A stretch of DNA of 64,000 nt from Branchiostoma floridae (taxonomy: Eukaryota > Chordata > Leptocardii > Amphioxiformes > Branchiostomatidae): assembly GCF_000003815.2 (NCBI RefSeq), contig NC_049979.1, positions 30,386,620-30,450,619 on the forward strand, in the 5' to 3' direction. Below are positions 32,735-46,400 of the stretch, piece after piece (position 1 is the stretch's first letter; each line of letters begins with the position of its first letter). The position numbers and the translations under genes are program-made. The notes beneath the pieces were generated by a model. It saw only the letters and a program-made list of their open reading frames with translations, was not told where the DNA came from and did no database searches.

Positions 32735-33215
32735 ATGCGAACAGCTCGGTGCCTCACCATGATCACAAAGAAACCTCCCCCATCCCATATGATCCACAGG
32801 TCACTTTGAAAGACGCCGGCGGCGAGGTGACAATTATCCAGCGCGGCCATGACCTAAGGTCAGGCACTTAACGTTTTCACTGAGACAATGTAACATATCA
32901 TTTACATCTGGTAGGTATACTAACCGTTCATCTCATAACTGCCTTCTTTTCCTTATTTTTTCCGCTGATCACAATTCATTTGGAGCGAGCTGAGCTTTGG
33001 GGCGAGGTGACAATTAACCTGCGCGGCCGTGACCTAAGGTCAGCCACTTAACATTTTCACTGAGACAACGTAACATATCATTTACATCTGGGATGTATAC
33101 TAACCGTTTATCTCACAAGTGCCTTCTTTTCCTTATATATCCTTCCCATTTTCCTTTTGTCCGCTGATCACAATTTATTTGGAGCGAACTGAGCTTTGGG
33201 GGTAGAATTATAGTC
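32735..33215. repeat. 180-bp tandem duplication carrying TGACCTAAGGTCA
   Basis: GGCGAGGTGACAATTA begins at 32821 and again at 33001, exactly 180 bp apart. Each copy holds the palindromic TGACCTAAGGTCA (32850-32862 and 33030-33042). A related single unit is at 40200-40450. The preceding CACAGGTCACTTTGAAAG adds another AGGTCA half-site. Confidence 0.9.
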
Positions 33216-33679
33216 TGAATAATTTCTTAATGACAGTTCATCTATCATCATTAGTAGGACGACAAATCAAGGAGGAGGCTTTCCGTGCGACAAACGCTTA
33301 AAGAAAGGTCAACATCTGCGTCACAGAAAAGCTTGACTAAGGGACCTATTGTGTTGATTCGTGCTTTGTAGTTAGTTCAGCAGACTATGAGCGTCTTTTA
33401 ACTCGCGGAGCCTTGTACTGTGCAGCGAACTGTGAAAGATGGAAAGGGAGGTTTTAAATCATTATGGCAAACAACCAAATCCTTGAACGTAAGAACGACT
33501 AGAAGGTTCGACAATTTACATCTTTACTATCCCAATTTCCCGAGTATCATGTATTAAATTCTGACTGATTCACGTCCGTTTTGTGAAATTTTGAGTAAAG
33601 TCATTGTTGACCCAAATAGTCGTAGTTTACGATGGTTACGTGCTTTGTAATAAATAGCGATGAAAGACTTATTTATTAT
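33216..33679. repeat. Left part of a paralogous block shared with 40430-40850
   Basis: Words AGTTCAGCAGAC, GAGCGTCTTTTAACTC, GGAGCC.TGTACTGTGCAG and GAACTGTGAAAGATGGAAAG recur in order at about 40590-40665. With the 180-bp repeats and the S2 array this forms a multi-part unit present twice in the window. Confidence 0.75.
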
Positions 33680-35930
33680 CATAGTGTACATCACAGTGTA
33701 CGTTAAAAGTAGTTTAAGATAACATTGGAAGTGTGTAAAAGTACCAAGTTGATTGTAACAAGATATTCAAATCGGGTAAATGTTATAAAAAAATCTAGTA
33801 GCATATATATAACAAAACAAAACGATCTTAAATCTAACATAACGTACAAAACATAAAAAACGCACGACGTTAAAATATAGAAGACAAGTATGGTAGAAAG
33901 ACCAAGCTGAACCTTACATTAACAAGTGAGAGACAAGTGTGGTGGAAGTACCAGCTTAAATGTTGCAGAGTATACGAAATAGTAAAAATGAAGCACTTGT
34001 AGGATATAATTCTTTTGTGGAAAACCCCAATCAAATTGAAAAGAATAGACGAAAGAATACAAATGCGTTAACAAATGAAAGCGACGTTCGTAAAATGATA
34101 AACAATGAAGGAATAACCGATTTTAAGTTAAATATGCTCAAGACGAACCAAATTGGCTCTAAGAGAAAATAAAAAGAAACAAATCTTAAAGAGTTATAAC
34201 TTAACTTAGCAGAACTAAAATTCAAAGAAAAGCATTAGACATAAAAGAGAATTGTGGTAGAAGTATTCAGTTATGTCCAAGAGAATGAATATATGACAAC
34301 AAATAGCAGAATTTTCAAAACAAATGCTCCACCTTGAAGATATGATAGAGAAGTGTGGTTTACTTACCATCTTTATCTAATGAAAAATACAAAGCAAAAA
34401 ATATCTTCCACAAGCAAGGTACCAAACAAAAGTTTAAAATAATTACATCTAATCTGATAGAATATAGAAAATGAGTGTACTACAAGATATAATTGGAAGG
34501 ATGGAAGAAGTATCAAATTTACTCAAACAGAACTTACAAAACGAAAAAAGCACCACAGGCAGGATATAAAAGACAACAATTTTCTCTAAAGGAATATTTA
34601 AAGAAAAGTGATACGAGAACTACAAAAAACTAGAATAGAGCAAAATGTTTAAAGAAAACAAATGGACAACATAAAACTACAAAATAAGGGTACGGCATGC
34701 AAGTTACAAAAGAATTGTATAGTAGAATTTACGAATTTAATTCCATCGAATATACAGAACAGAACCAATGTTCTATTTGTAAAATATAAAAGAACTGGTG
34801 GTAAATATAAAGAAACAGGGATTACAAATAAACATGTGTAGNNNNNNNNNNNNNNNNNNNNNNNNNNNNNNNNNNNNNNNNNNNNNNNNNNNNNNNNNNN
34901 NNNNNNNNNNNNNNNNNNNNNNNNNNNNNNNNNNNNNNNNNNNNNNNNNNNNNNNNNNNNNNNNNNNNNNNNNNNAGAATATTAAAAAAACAAGTTTTCC
35001 ACATGCAATGGATAAAAGTGAAGCGAGATGAAAGTACCACATGCAATATAAAAAAAGACAATTCGTACAGTTAGCTACTTATATGTAACGGAGTATATTC
35101 CACAAATGCCCTAATTCAGATCTCCACAAGAACACTGCTGTAAAAGTACCGAGTTTAAGCTTTTAGGATATAAAGAACAAACAAATGTACCACATGCAAG
35201 ATATCAAACAGAAGTGTGTAAGAAATACCAAATTTGAAATAACAGATTTTTATTAAAGTACCGCGCGCAAAATCTAAAGACAAGAGCCAAATAAAATTTT
35301 ACAAAATATACAAAACACCCGAAGAAAAGTATGGTAGAAGTTCAAGCAAAATTTAATAAATAAAAAAAAATTAAATAGTGTGGTAGAAGTACTAAAGCAA
35401 ATATAACAGAATTACCAAAAACACACAAAATCACTATAGGAAGGATAGAAAAATAGAAGTATGGTAAAAGATCAAAGTTGAATCAAGTAGAATTTAAAGA
35501 ATATGAAGCCCAAAACAAATGGGACACAAGCAAGAAACAAAAAAAGTGTAGTAGAAGCACCAAGTTAAATCAAACGGGACATACAGAACAAAACATATGC
35601 ACCATATGCAAGATATATAAGACAAGTGTGTTAGAACTACTGAATTAAATCATAACATAACATACGAAAATGCACCACGTGTAAGGTTTAAATAATTGTT
35701 TAGTAGACTCACCAAGTATAGTCTAACGGGATATACAGAAAAATCAAGTGTACCTCTTAATGATGAATATGAGAGAAATGTGGTAAAAATCTAACAACAT
35801 ATACACAATAAAACAACTACTCAACATGCAAGCTGTAGAAAAGAAGTTATTTTAATAATCAACCAAATTCTAACAGAATATTCAAAACAATACAGATGCA
35901 TCACACGTAAATATTAGAAGTTACATACGT
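33680..35930 (+). repeat. S2 satellite, ~75-80-bp monomers, array 1
   Basis: Decayed repeats with GACAAGTGTGGTAGAAG, TACCAAGTT, AATCTAACAGAATATACAG and TGCACCACATGCAAGATATA. Spacing between successive CACCA words is about 73-80 bp. It is unrelated in sequence to S1 but of similar length. A gap at 34842-34975 lies inside. Short frames here are repeat-derived. Confidence 0.85.
34842..34975. other. Assembly gap (134 N)
   Basis: Run of N inside the S2 array; the length differs from the 100-N gaps elsewhere, so it may be a sized estimate. Confidence 0.98.
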
Positions 35931-37983
35931 TCCTACGTCTTAATTTCTATGGACAACAGCAAAAGTTACGTTAACTTCTTGTTTTTTTGCTTTGTTTTTT
36001 CAACAATTCAGAAGCAACGTTAAATAATCATCTACTACAGTCTTTTTTCGATTTTGTTATAGCTCCAAAGTAAGACGTGTGTGTGTTAATACATGGTACA
36101 TTTGTTGTTGTTGAGAAGTATAATCAGAAACTTTAACAGCTTTTTTTACATCATGTTCCTAGAAATTTGCTTAGAGGTTCTAGAGCTATTTACATCACAA
36201 AGGTAAAGTACTTGTTGTGTGTTCAGTGGCTATGAAAGCCGTTTATAAAAGATGCCCTGGATGTAATAAAGACGTTTAATTTAATAACTATTACACATGT
36301 GACAAAAAAACATAAGAGATATATTTATTTATAACTATGTAGTCTCTATCAGAGTGACTACGCTGGCTATAATAGGGAGGAAAAATTGTCAGAAGAGTTT
36401 TGCTACCAGAGGAGTGGGCTGGTCGCGCAGCAAGTCAAAAATCGTGAAATTTGCCAGAGAAACCAGTCCATAATAACGTTCCTATCCCCTCTCTGGTCAT
36501 ACTACTTGTTAATCATTGGAAGTTATTGAAGGGAATCATATTAATAGTAAAACAATTTGATTAGTTGAGACGTCTTCCATAATCTACATATACGTGTCCC
36601 TGAACCGAAGTTAACCTTCGTTAGTTGATGATGGATCCACATTTTTCTGGTTTGAATCTAGTATTGGATTAAATTTAAAAGACCACATTGGGTTTGAGTG
36701 TCCTTCAGACGTCAACAATTTGTAAATAAAAAAAGGGTGAGATTTAACAACAATAAGGAAATGTTGCACTTTTCCGTGATCTCTCGTGTTCAACTAAAAT
36801 ATTACCCTTTTAAATTCCCTAAACGTTTTCAATCATGAAGCAAGATGAAGAAATTACATAGCAGGGTATATTTTATTTCTTGTGAGCATAAACGTTTATA
36901 ACCTTTTTGTTTTATATGGTATCGTGTTTTTTATGTCGTTGTAAGAAAATTTCATATTTCAAAATATAAGCAATCTTTAAGCGTTACCGATTTCAAGTCA
37001 AAATCCATTACATGTATAGTTACATCAAATGGTACGGCACTTATGGATTTAAAGGGGCCAGTGAAACTATATAAAGAGCAGAAAATATAAACTACGCTCT
37101 TTATTATGCTACAGGCACCCATACAGTGCAGTCTTCAGTGGTATCCTGGCTGAGAAAGTTTACATTATGTTATTTATTATGCACAAAATGTTACTCTTTA
37201 TTCATGGAAAATAGATTATCAAGGTTCCTCAGTGATGAAGAAAGTGACAATATTGATTGACATGCCGCACACTGTCACCATAGCGCGGTACCTCAACATA
37301 ATGCTTGCTACAATTCTTGTTACGCGATGGTGGGAAAAAGGTCACAGTCATCCACCAGGGGTCCTTGAAGGCAGACCAGTGATGTATCTGTCGGCCATCC
37401 TCACATGCACATCTCCCCAAGCAGGTTGCTGGAAGATCATTCCTTCATCAGTACTACTCTTCATTCACCCGTAAAAAGTCTACAGTGATTTGTTCTCTGT
37501 GTGGTTGAGCACTGTTATCTTGCAGAATGGCACTAAGTCTTACATTGCTAAGGTAACGAGGATTATGACTGAAGGGAGTGTCGCTAATACTCGCTATGTT
37601 TCTATGAATAGTAAGCCTTGTTCTTTCATATGGCAGTTTCATAAAAAAAAATTCTTCTGATTTTATAACAGTCAGCAAAATAGTTGGCCTCCACCATACA
37701 GACTCAGTTATCGAATAAATGAATGGTAAATCTACTATAATCTATGAACATCACCTTCCGTCACACACACATTCACTCAAGATGCGAACGACACAATAGC
37801 GAAACAGCGAAAATTTGACCCGTTTTTTTTTTCTACTCACTCAAATGAGCAGGCCCGGTATTCGTTCAATAAGAATAACTTTTAGATATATCTTAACATA
37901 TCCATTCCTTGTTTGTGGGGGAGTGGAGTCATTGGGAATTGCTTGCCCATGCCGCTAAATATACAAACTGCATTCAGTGTAAC
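35931..37983. other. No gene seen
   Basis: AT-rich, apparently single-copy. Frames of 60-80 residues on both strands show no recognisable domain and no linked splice structure. Confidence 0.5.
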
Positions 37984-38152
37984 NNNNNNNNNNNNNNNNN
38001 NNNNNNNNNNNNNNNNNNNNNNNNNNNNNNNNNNNNNNNNNNNNNNNNNNNNNNNNNNNNNNNNNNNNNNNNNNNNNNNNNNNNNNNNNNNNNNNNNNNN
38101 NNNNNNNNNNNNNNNNNNNNNNNNNNNNNNNNNNNNNNNNNNNNNNNNNNNN
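37984..38152. other. Assembly gap (169 N)
   Basis: Run of N directly left of a 100-bp segment that is repeated at 39120. Confidence 0.98.
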
Positions 38153-38252
38153 ACTTGCATTAAAAAAAAGAAGACATCTAACAGCGTTTACTACTTGTCA
38201 CGCTGAACATGAGGGTCTTATGACCAATATGGATGCATTTTGTATTCAAGTA
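38153..38252. repeat. ~100-bp direct repeat, copy 1 (next to gap)
   Basis: ACTTGCATTAAAAA...GAAGACATC through GTATTCAAGTAT is repeated nearly exactly at 39120-39219, about 967 bp away. Copy 1 starts at the first base after the gap, so it may be a join artefact. Confidence 0.9.
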
Positions 38253-39119
38253 TTACTCTCCAAGCAGAGGTTCTTCTTGGGGTTTTTAATGACTGTTTTA
38301 GGCCTTTTTATTGGGCTTTCTACTTTGGACCATTTTCTTTATGTCTCACCATAACCAAAGCTGTGCTAATTAATGAACCTTCAAATCAGTGAAAAAAGCC
38401 AGCATTATACACCACCAAAATGTATGGGATTTCTCACAATTTAGTGAAATCACACACGTAGTGCCAGGTTTCTTTACCCACTTTTTAATCCCCTGAAGCA
38501 TTCAAGGGAACAAAGGAGAACAGCTTTGACATTTGGCAAAAACCACTGAATGTCAAGTTCAACTCTGACTGATCAAAGTCAACCATACATACAACACCTG
38601 TGAGATTTCAAGCAGTCACAGCTGACTAAAGAAAACACATCAGCAGACTGGAGTTTCCTTGTACTTCTTGAGGCATGTCTTAACAAAAGGGTCGGCTTTT
38701 TTTTCTTAGAAGGGATTTCAGTCTTGTTATCCAGCTTCCAATCCTCCAGATGTTGTAGGCATCAGCTGAACTGCGATAAAAGTCCTGATGGGGATGACTT
38801 GGTACTGCTTATTAAGGATTAAGAAAATGTGATATCAGATCCTACCATTACATTTAACCTTTAAGAAGCTCCATCTTAAGATTGGAATTCCGTTTTTCCC
38901 ATTTTGAAATGTGCTAATATTTTCAATATAAAAGCACTTGGTGCAAAGTGCAATGTATTGAGCTAGATACAGCCTTCCTCGCGAGAGACAATAAGCACAC
39001 ACAATCCCGTTAAATAATATATCATATTATTTTCCTATTCTTGTCTATTTAATTCTTGAACAACAAGTGACCTAATTGTGTTTGGGCCCACTGTTTGCCG
39101 TGCCACAAAATAGGATGGC
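38253..39119. other. No gene seen
   Basis: Sequence between the two copies of the 100-bp repeat. No convincing coding frame. Confidence 0.5.
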
Positions 39120-39219
39120 ACTTGCATTAAAAAGAAGAAGACATCTAACAGCGTTTACTACTTGTCACGCTGAACATGAGGGTCTTATGACCAATATGGA
39201 TGCATTTTGTATTCAAGTA
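39120..39219. repeat. ~100-bp direct repeat, copy 2
   Basis: Matches 38153-38252 with one or two differences in the A-rich run near the start. Confidence 0.9.
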
Positions 39220-40199
39220 TGTTGTTAAGGGAAATGTGTCAAAAAATCCTTCATCAAAGCCTCAACAACAAGCGTCGTGAACTGAAGCACGTGAATAACC
39301 GTGTTACTTAAGGGTTTGTGCCCTTTTATCAATATGCCAACAGCTGGTAAAAAAACAGTAAATCTGGTCAATACTTGCAGGTTGGTTATAAGCCTACAAC
39401 TTGTGTTTTTGGAACCCGACTTACCCTAGCTAGATCCTGCCAACCAGCTAGATCTTGACGACCATGGCTTTCTTGGTCAGCAGCTGACAAAGTTTTCGAC
39501 CTTAATTTTGAATCAGTCAATATATGAACTCGTTATTAACAAAGTGCACAAGTAAACAACTAGAGACAAAACTTTATTTGCAATAACAGTTAGAAGTATA
39601 ACATACCGTAATATACTATGCATAATACAAAACAATAATAAAAATNNNNNNNNNNNNNNNNNNNNNNNNNNNNNNNNNNNNNNNNNNNNNNNNNNNNNNN
39701 NNNNNNNNNNNNNNNNNNNNNNNNNNNNNNNNNNNNNNNNNNNNNCACGCATGTAGAATATAACGAGAGCGATGCCAAGGACCATTGAAAGTCAGTATCA
39801 TATATGTATATATCAGTTTAGAATTGTTACGTAGGTATTTTAACAACTGAAGTTTGAAATATAACATGTTATGAAAGATACTGGGGCTGCCAGGTTAACA
39901 GCTTTTTTGTCCCAACTGTAAATAAGTCTTGGGATATATGAAACTGTTGTGTTTTTTTTCTCTTCAAGGTGTTATTATGTTAGACATAAAGCTTCTTGTT
40001 CCCCCTCGAAGGGGAATAAAATAGTCCTGTCGACACATGTCGCATAACCACCTCTGATTCTTATAAATCCTAACATAGAGTTTTCTCTGACTGTAGTGAT
40101 CGTTTCTGTAACTTCAGCTATTCTCCAACCACAGATCTCTAGAAAACTGCACAGCATGCTGTATGGCATAAGAGCCACATATAATAATCTTAGATAAAT
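39220..40199. other. No gene seen; contains an assembly gap at 39646-39745
   Basis: AT-rich sequence with a 100-N gap. Frames that cross the N run are artefacts. Confidence 0.5.
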
Positions 40200-40849
40200 C
40201 CGTTCCTCACCATGATCACAAAGAAACCTTCCACATATAAACCACAGGTCACTTTGAAAGACGCCTGGGGCGAGGTGACACTTATCCAGCGCGGCCATGA
40301 CCTAAGGTCAGCCACTTAACATTTTCACTGAGACAATGTAACATATCATGTACATCTGGGAGGTATACGATAACCGTCCATCTCACAAATTCAGTTGGAG
40401 CGAGCTGAGCTATGTGGTAAAATTGTGGTCTGAAGTGATTTTTTAATGACAGTACATCTATCGTCATTACTAGGACGATAAATCAAAGAAGTGGCATTCC
40501 GTGCGATAGACGCTTTAACGTTTAAATATTTGGTTTACACGAAATCTTGAATAAGGGGTCGATTGTGTTGTTTCTTGCTTTGTTGGTAGTTCAGCAGACA
40601 TCATATGAGCGTCTTTTGACTCACGGAGCCGTGTACTGTGCAGGGAACTGTGAAAGATGGAAAGAGAGGTGATAAATTATTATCGCAAACAACCGAATCC
40701 CCGAACGTAAGAACGAGTAGTTTGACAATCTACATTTCTACTATTTCCAATACCTCAACTATCATGTACTTTGAAACGTTTTAAGAAAGACCATTGTTAA
40801 CCAAAAAACTAGCAGTTTACACAGGTTAGGTGTTTTTTTTTCCAATCAA
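40200..40849. repeat. Paralogue of the 32.7-33.7 kb block
   Basis: CATGATCACAAAGAAACC, GGCGAGGTGACACTTATCC, TGACCTAAGGTCA (40298-40310), GAGCGTCTTTTGACTC and GAACTGTGAAAGATGGAAAG follow in the same order as at 32757-33450, but with one 180-bp unit instead of two. It then leads into S2 array 2. The 107-residue minus frame (39975-40298) overlaps it and shows no domain. Confidence 0.85.
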
Positions 40850-41480
40850 TATCAATAAAAGAGTAAATTATTATTATACAGTATACGTAAAAACAGCAGG
40901 GCAAAGTATAATAGAGAAGTCTGGTAGAAGTACCAAATCGAATCGAACAAAACAGACAAATCGTGGTAAATGGTACGAAATCTAGTAGAATATACAGCAC
41001 AAAACAAAATGATATCAAACAAATAAAATACACGTGTGGACCAACTTAAGCCTAACACATCCAGGAAAAACATTGCACAGCATGTTATCAAATGATACAG
41101 AAGCGTGATAGAAATGCCAACTTAGATCTTACATAATATACAAAATAATTTAGAAACAGTTAGCACTTGCAAGACAAAATACGTTTTGTAGAAAGGCCAA
41201 ACCAAACCAAACCTAACATAATAGACAGAAGAAAGCAGATGTGTTGACAAATGTAAGAGAAGTTTGTAAGAAGTACTTATCAGTACATATTCAGTAAAGC
41301 CACCACAGGAGAATCAAAGAAAAAGTAATTGTGGTAGACGTAACTGATTAAATCCAACATGCAAAATGCAAAAGAAAAGATAACACATGCAAGATATTAC
41401 GAGAAGTTGGTAGAAGAATCAATTTGAATCTAAGAGGATGTAAAGAATGCACCACATGCAATATATAAAAAAAGCGTTCC
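40850..41480 (+). repeat. S2 satellite, array 2
   Basis: Eight or so decayed S2 monomers (AAGTCTGGTAGAAGTACCAAATCG, AATATACAGCACAAAAC, GCACCACATGCAATATATA). It follows the paralogous block, as array 1 does. Confidence 0.8.
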
Positions 41481-43499
41481 ATTTCGGACGCCTCTTGTGA
41501 AAGCTAGATCATTTTAATTTGTATATTGACTTGTAACCCTGAATTCATAAACTAAGGACCACCTTAAAAAAACTTTTGCCAAAAACTATGAGATTTATCG
41601 AGCGGGCACCTGTCCAACTCTTCACTAAAACGTCAAACCAGGTGTGTTCTATTCTGGAATCAAAATTATGACATCACTTTCGCCCTGGAAATATACTTAC
41701 AGAAACTAAATCGTTTGATCCTTCTTTCGCACAAGTTTTCTTGTTCAAAAATGAGGAAAATGGAAAGAAAACCACCTGATATCGGGTCGTATGTGTGACA
41801 GGGAAGGTTTAAACTGCCGGTTCAAAAAATCAGTAAGAGTAAATCTACAAGGGTGAAGATTTGAAAGATAAGTGGTTTGTACTCAAGGAACGCGGCATTG
41901 ATGTAGATTGCTTTTGTCTTGAGAACTGAATAAGGTTTGGTGCAACGTCAGGCTACATTTTATACAGCATTTTTCATTCTGTTATGTACAGTTTATTATT
42001 AAAGTGATGTGATTATTCTAACACTAATAATTAATATATTTTAAATTTAAGCGCCGACTGATTAGGATGGATTGAAGTTTAACGTAGGAAGCGGGAGAAA
42101 GTCTAAATGTTCAGAGTTAAACATGTGTGAAAAATAAAACGATGTTTCTAAACTGTTGAATAAAAAAAAATCGTGTCATGTTTCAATTCTTAATCTGGAT
42201 TATTGCCTCCGAAAGAGTAGGTGCTGGCCTCCACTAATTTGAACTATCATTTCTAGATTTCACAGATCTATGAACATTGGTTTTTCTTCTGTAAAGATTT
42301 GTCAGACAAATATGATTTTCCTGCATACGGTAGGGATTAGTGGATTGATGTCTTCCCAGCCAACTAACCCCGCCCAAACTTTGTTGTGTTAGAACATAAT
42401 ACACATAATGTGTTTGACGTGAGATTTGTTTTAACATGTTTAAATACGGTAAAAACATTACGTGAAAAAAGAAATGTTAGAATTATTTTTTTTTATTGCT
42501 TACGTTACACAATCCACCCGGAATATCTTACTGGGTTCAGTTTTGGGGTACCCGATCATTGTCATTTCATTCAGAGTTCGAAGTAGCATTATATGTATTG
42601 TATAGTATTATTTTCTTTTATTGTTAGGTATTAACTAATAAGGTATCTCTCTATTTTTTTCTGTTTCCTACTATGAGATAGATAAAAGAAGAACACCCAA
42701 CGAATAAAACAAAACAATGCTGACCTTCTGAATGAACTGATCGTCTTGTGAGTAAGGTTAGTGCAGACATAAACACACGTGCTACTTGAGGTATACACAT
42801 TTACTACGCGACGTAACACCTGCTGAAGATATGTGGTGTCCTGTGCCACAAACGAATCTTATCAAAACACACAATGAGCCTATAGATCACAAAATGTGTC
42901 AAATAATGCCAGAGGTGACATTTTGCTAGCCACCATTTTGTTTACCCGTAAGAGAGGAAAATAAGGAAAGGGCCAGGGTGAAGCTGTCTGGTGATTAATG
43001 AAGCGAAACACCCAGTGACCCCGGGGTCATCACTGACGATGTGTCCTTGTGGCACTGTTACAGTCCATTCTAGAGAAGCTCGTTTAAAATACCAATGGCG
43101 CCCGGTGTATCTTTTCAGTCATTTGTGCAGTAAAATTCGTCACCTGTGGTAAAGTAAACATTGTCGCTTTGAAAAGTAAGATAGCATCTTAGCATGGGGC
43201 AAAACAGTTGATGTTAAGAAAGGAGAAGAATCGGGTCAGATACTGATTAATTCTGAGATGACAAAATGTATCTAATACAATTTCATTGAATAGCATTTGC
43301 CTTCTTTGAAGAAAAGCATTGTCTGCTACTTACATCACAAAAGTTCACTACAACGTTAACAGGCAAGAAGGTTGTCCCGTTAACCTACGTAAGTGTACAG
43401 ACGCAAGATTTATAAAAATATCATCACTGAAGCTACGCTAGCCTGAGCATAGATGTAAAACGATGACAAATACAATATCTATGTCTCTAGGAATCAATT
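41481..43499. other. No gene seen; a perfect palindrome at about 43018
   Basis: Apparently single-copy. TGACCCCGGGGTCA (about 43018-43031) is a 14-bp palindrome. A short segment near 42710-42760 (AACAATGCTGACCTTCTG) recurs at about 54090 as part of the old duplication described for 43500-49300. Confidence 0.5.
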
Positions 43500-46400
43500 T
43501 TACTTTTCATGTGGAATTATAATAGCACCCGGTGTAATTTTGAAAGTTAATGTACGCCAATAGAATTTTAGGATACAGACAGAAAACTAAAACTACAAAA
43601 CAACCTCACTACAATATATTAGATGCAGAATATACTGCAGAAATAAGTTTCTGCATTCATTATTTCAGAGAAGAACTGTCCTGTCTTTCGTTGTTGATCT
43701 TATTTGGTACAGCCTTTTTTTTGGTATTGATCAATAACTTACAATACAAGACAGAGAGCTGATGTACTATCAACGTACAATCAACATGCTAATATTATTA
43801 TCAGCTCTTAAAAAAGTACAACTGACAAGGACAAATAAAGACAATATCAATAACAAACAATTCACAGTAATTTACAAATGGTTTGGTTGGGTGGTTACAA
43901 CTGATGTTTGACGGAAAGGTTCGTTTTAACAATTTTTTTCGGCACTCCTGTTTGAAGTGTCCTACAAAATGTGTCGAAGATGTTGTGTTGGATTTTCTTG
44001 CTTACTGGGAACGAGCCTAGGATATGTAACATTTTGCACTGCAAATTTTTGTATCACATTCTAGGACAAACCTTGCTACTTGTTCTATTGTGCGCTACTT
44101 GGAGGCGCTTGATGTTTGAACTGTTGTGTTTCCTGATACTGAAGAACGTTAACCCAGTTGAGAGAGTACCAAGGGTGGTGCCAGATCCGTTCCTATGCTA
44201 AAGTTTGTTCTTATTCTGTATATCTGACATGAGTTATACAGTTTCTAATTAAAAGTTTGTAGCACAGAACTTGATCATATTCTAACGATGCAGTCGCCAA
44301 GTGGACATGAAAAGAGCTTTAAGCTGTATGATTTTTTCTGAATTCCTGGGACAGAGATTTGATGCGGATTAATATCATTTTAAATGGGAACACAACGATC
44401 TGATATTATAGGAACTAAGCACTTGGTATTCCCTGATTCGATCTACACATTATACTTCCCACAGAAAAACAATAACTAGCCAATGTAAGCTCAGTACAGT
44501 AAGCTCAATAAAATGGTATTAGTCAATCATATCACCGTTATTAATCGCATTGTACTCTATATCATAGATGGATTCGCCGTACAACATTGTTTGTTCCCAG
44601 TCCAAATAAGTCGATGTAATGGCAAGACGACTAGAATAGTCTATCTGTTGATGTACAGACCGAGGCTCCGGAATCGGACCAGATATTTGATTTGATAACT
44701 TTTGAAAGTTCTAAGAGTGGTATTACTTTTTTTTTTCTTATTACAAACAAAAGACATGTCAGTCGAGTCAATTATGACGCAGAAATAAGCGTAATCTAAA
44801 TGTAAGTGAATAAAATCATATCATTGATTTGTCTACATTACTTACTTACTTACTTATTTTGTCTACATACTAACATCTAACTTATTAACTTTATTAGAGT
44901 TCTTGGTTATGAAGCTTTAGATATAGCAGTAAAAGAAAACGTAGAAATACCTGGTCGACTGTACCGTTTCGTTCGCGCGCAAGTTGATGACGTGAAGACA
45001 TGACCTATCTGACGACATGTATATCGTGATCAAATGTAGTTTTCCTTCGAAACGGCCTTTTCTCTCCTTTTTCTCTCGAGCATTGTATCTGATTTTTGTT
45101 CAACACATAGCTACAGCTTTATCGAAACATTTCATTTGGACGACTTACAGGTCATTCCAGAAGAACCAATGATTATTTTTTTCATTTTCCTGTCATATCC
45201 TGGGTCTTAGATCTGTGCACCGTCCAACTGTATTTCTTTGTAATTATAGTTTATAAGGCATGTTCTGTCTTCGAAAGATTTCAAAATTTACTAAAGTCTA
45301 AAATTCCGTATGCCAACCAAATGTAATAAAAAAATGTAAACAACGCATTTAGTTTTATATCTGAGAGTTAAGTTAGAGCCAAGTATACTATAGAAAACGA
45401 TTGATCTTTCTGGTTTGTTAATAACTTCTGCCCACTTTAGTTACATGCGCGAATTCTGTTGGGAATCAAAGCGCTTCTATTATTGCCTAATTTTCAATAA
45501 TAAATTTTAACAACACATTTTGCACATTAGAAGTTAAACAGCCTTTGATCATTAAAACTGCATATAAGCATTCCAATACACGTTGCATCACAATATATCC
45601 ACTTTCCTCTTCCTATCTGAGCTGCCACAGAATCCTATACCTTACTTCATATCAACATACCCACTTCATATCCAACATTATGTAACTCGACTTTTCACAT
45701 TTCTTACCTCCATTGTCGATTTTTGCTTTGCAGCTCTACAATTATTTGGGCTGTGTCTGTGACCATAGTTTTACTTCATCCCTCATATTTCTCCCTTTAT
45801 TCATCATAATGTCAGTTATTCCTGGCTCCCCTATACAACAGTAACCATTACGAATATTTACTTGTTTCTGCCTCTGTGAACGGTCCTTTGTTTCGTGATC
45901 TATGCTCCATGTTTGTTCGCTTGTCAAGCGCTTGATGACCTACTGTTTTCCATGACAGTTTTTCACCTTTCCCCGTACACGGACTCTAAATCTCTGACAT
46001 AACCGGCTCATGTGACTGCTACAATGCGCTGTTTTGAAATTTTTTTCCCACCCCAAATATATATATATAACTGTGCCTGTGCGTTGACCCGGAAGGCGTT
46101 CCCCACACAAGGGTCCGCGAGAGTTCCCAAAGTGTTCCACCACAATATTCGTCTTCTATTTTCTGGTTAATTTTCTAGCTATGCAGGTCAGCAGTCTGCT
46201 CGAAAACACTTTATAGGTTTTAAAAATAAAAATGAAAATGCTTTTCCGTCGGAAACTAGGACATCTATACGTGGTTGAGAAACTCCAATATTCCACCCCA
46301 CTCGAGCTCCTTGCCTAATTAACTAACACTTGAGACTCAAACATTTTAACTACTCGCGGTAAGAAATTGTAGCTCTATCTGTCAATCTGTTTGTTTGTTT

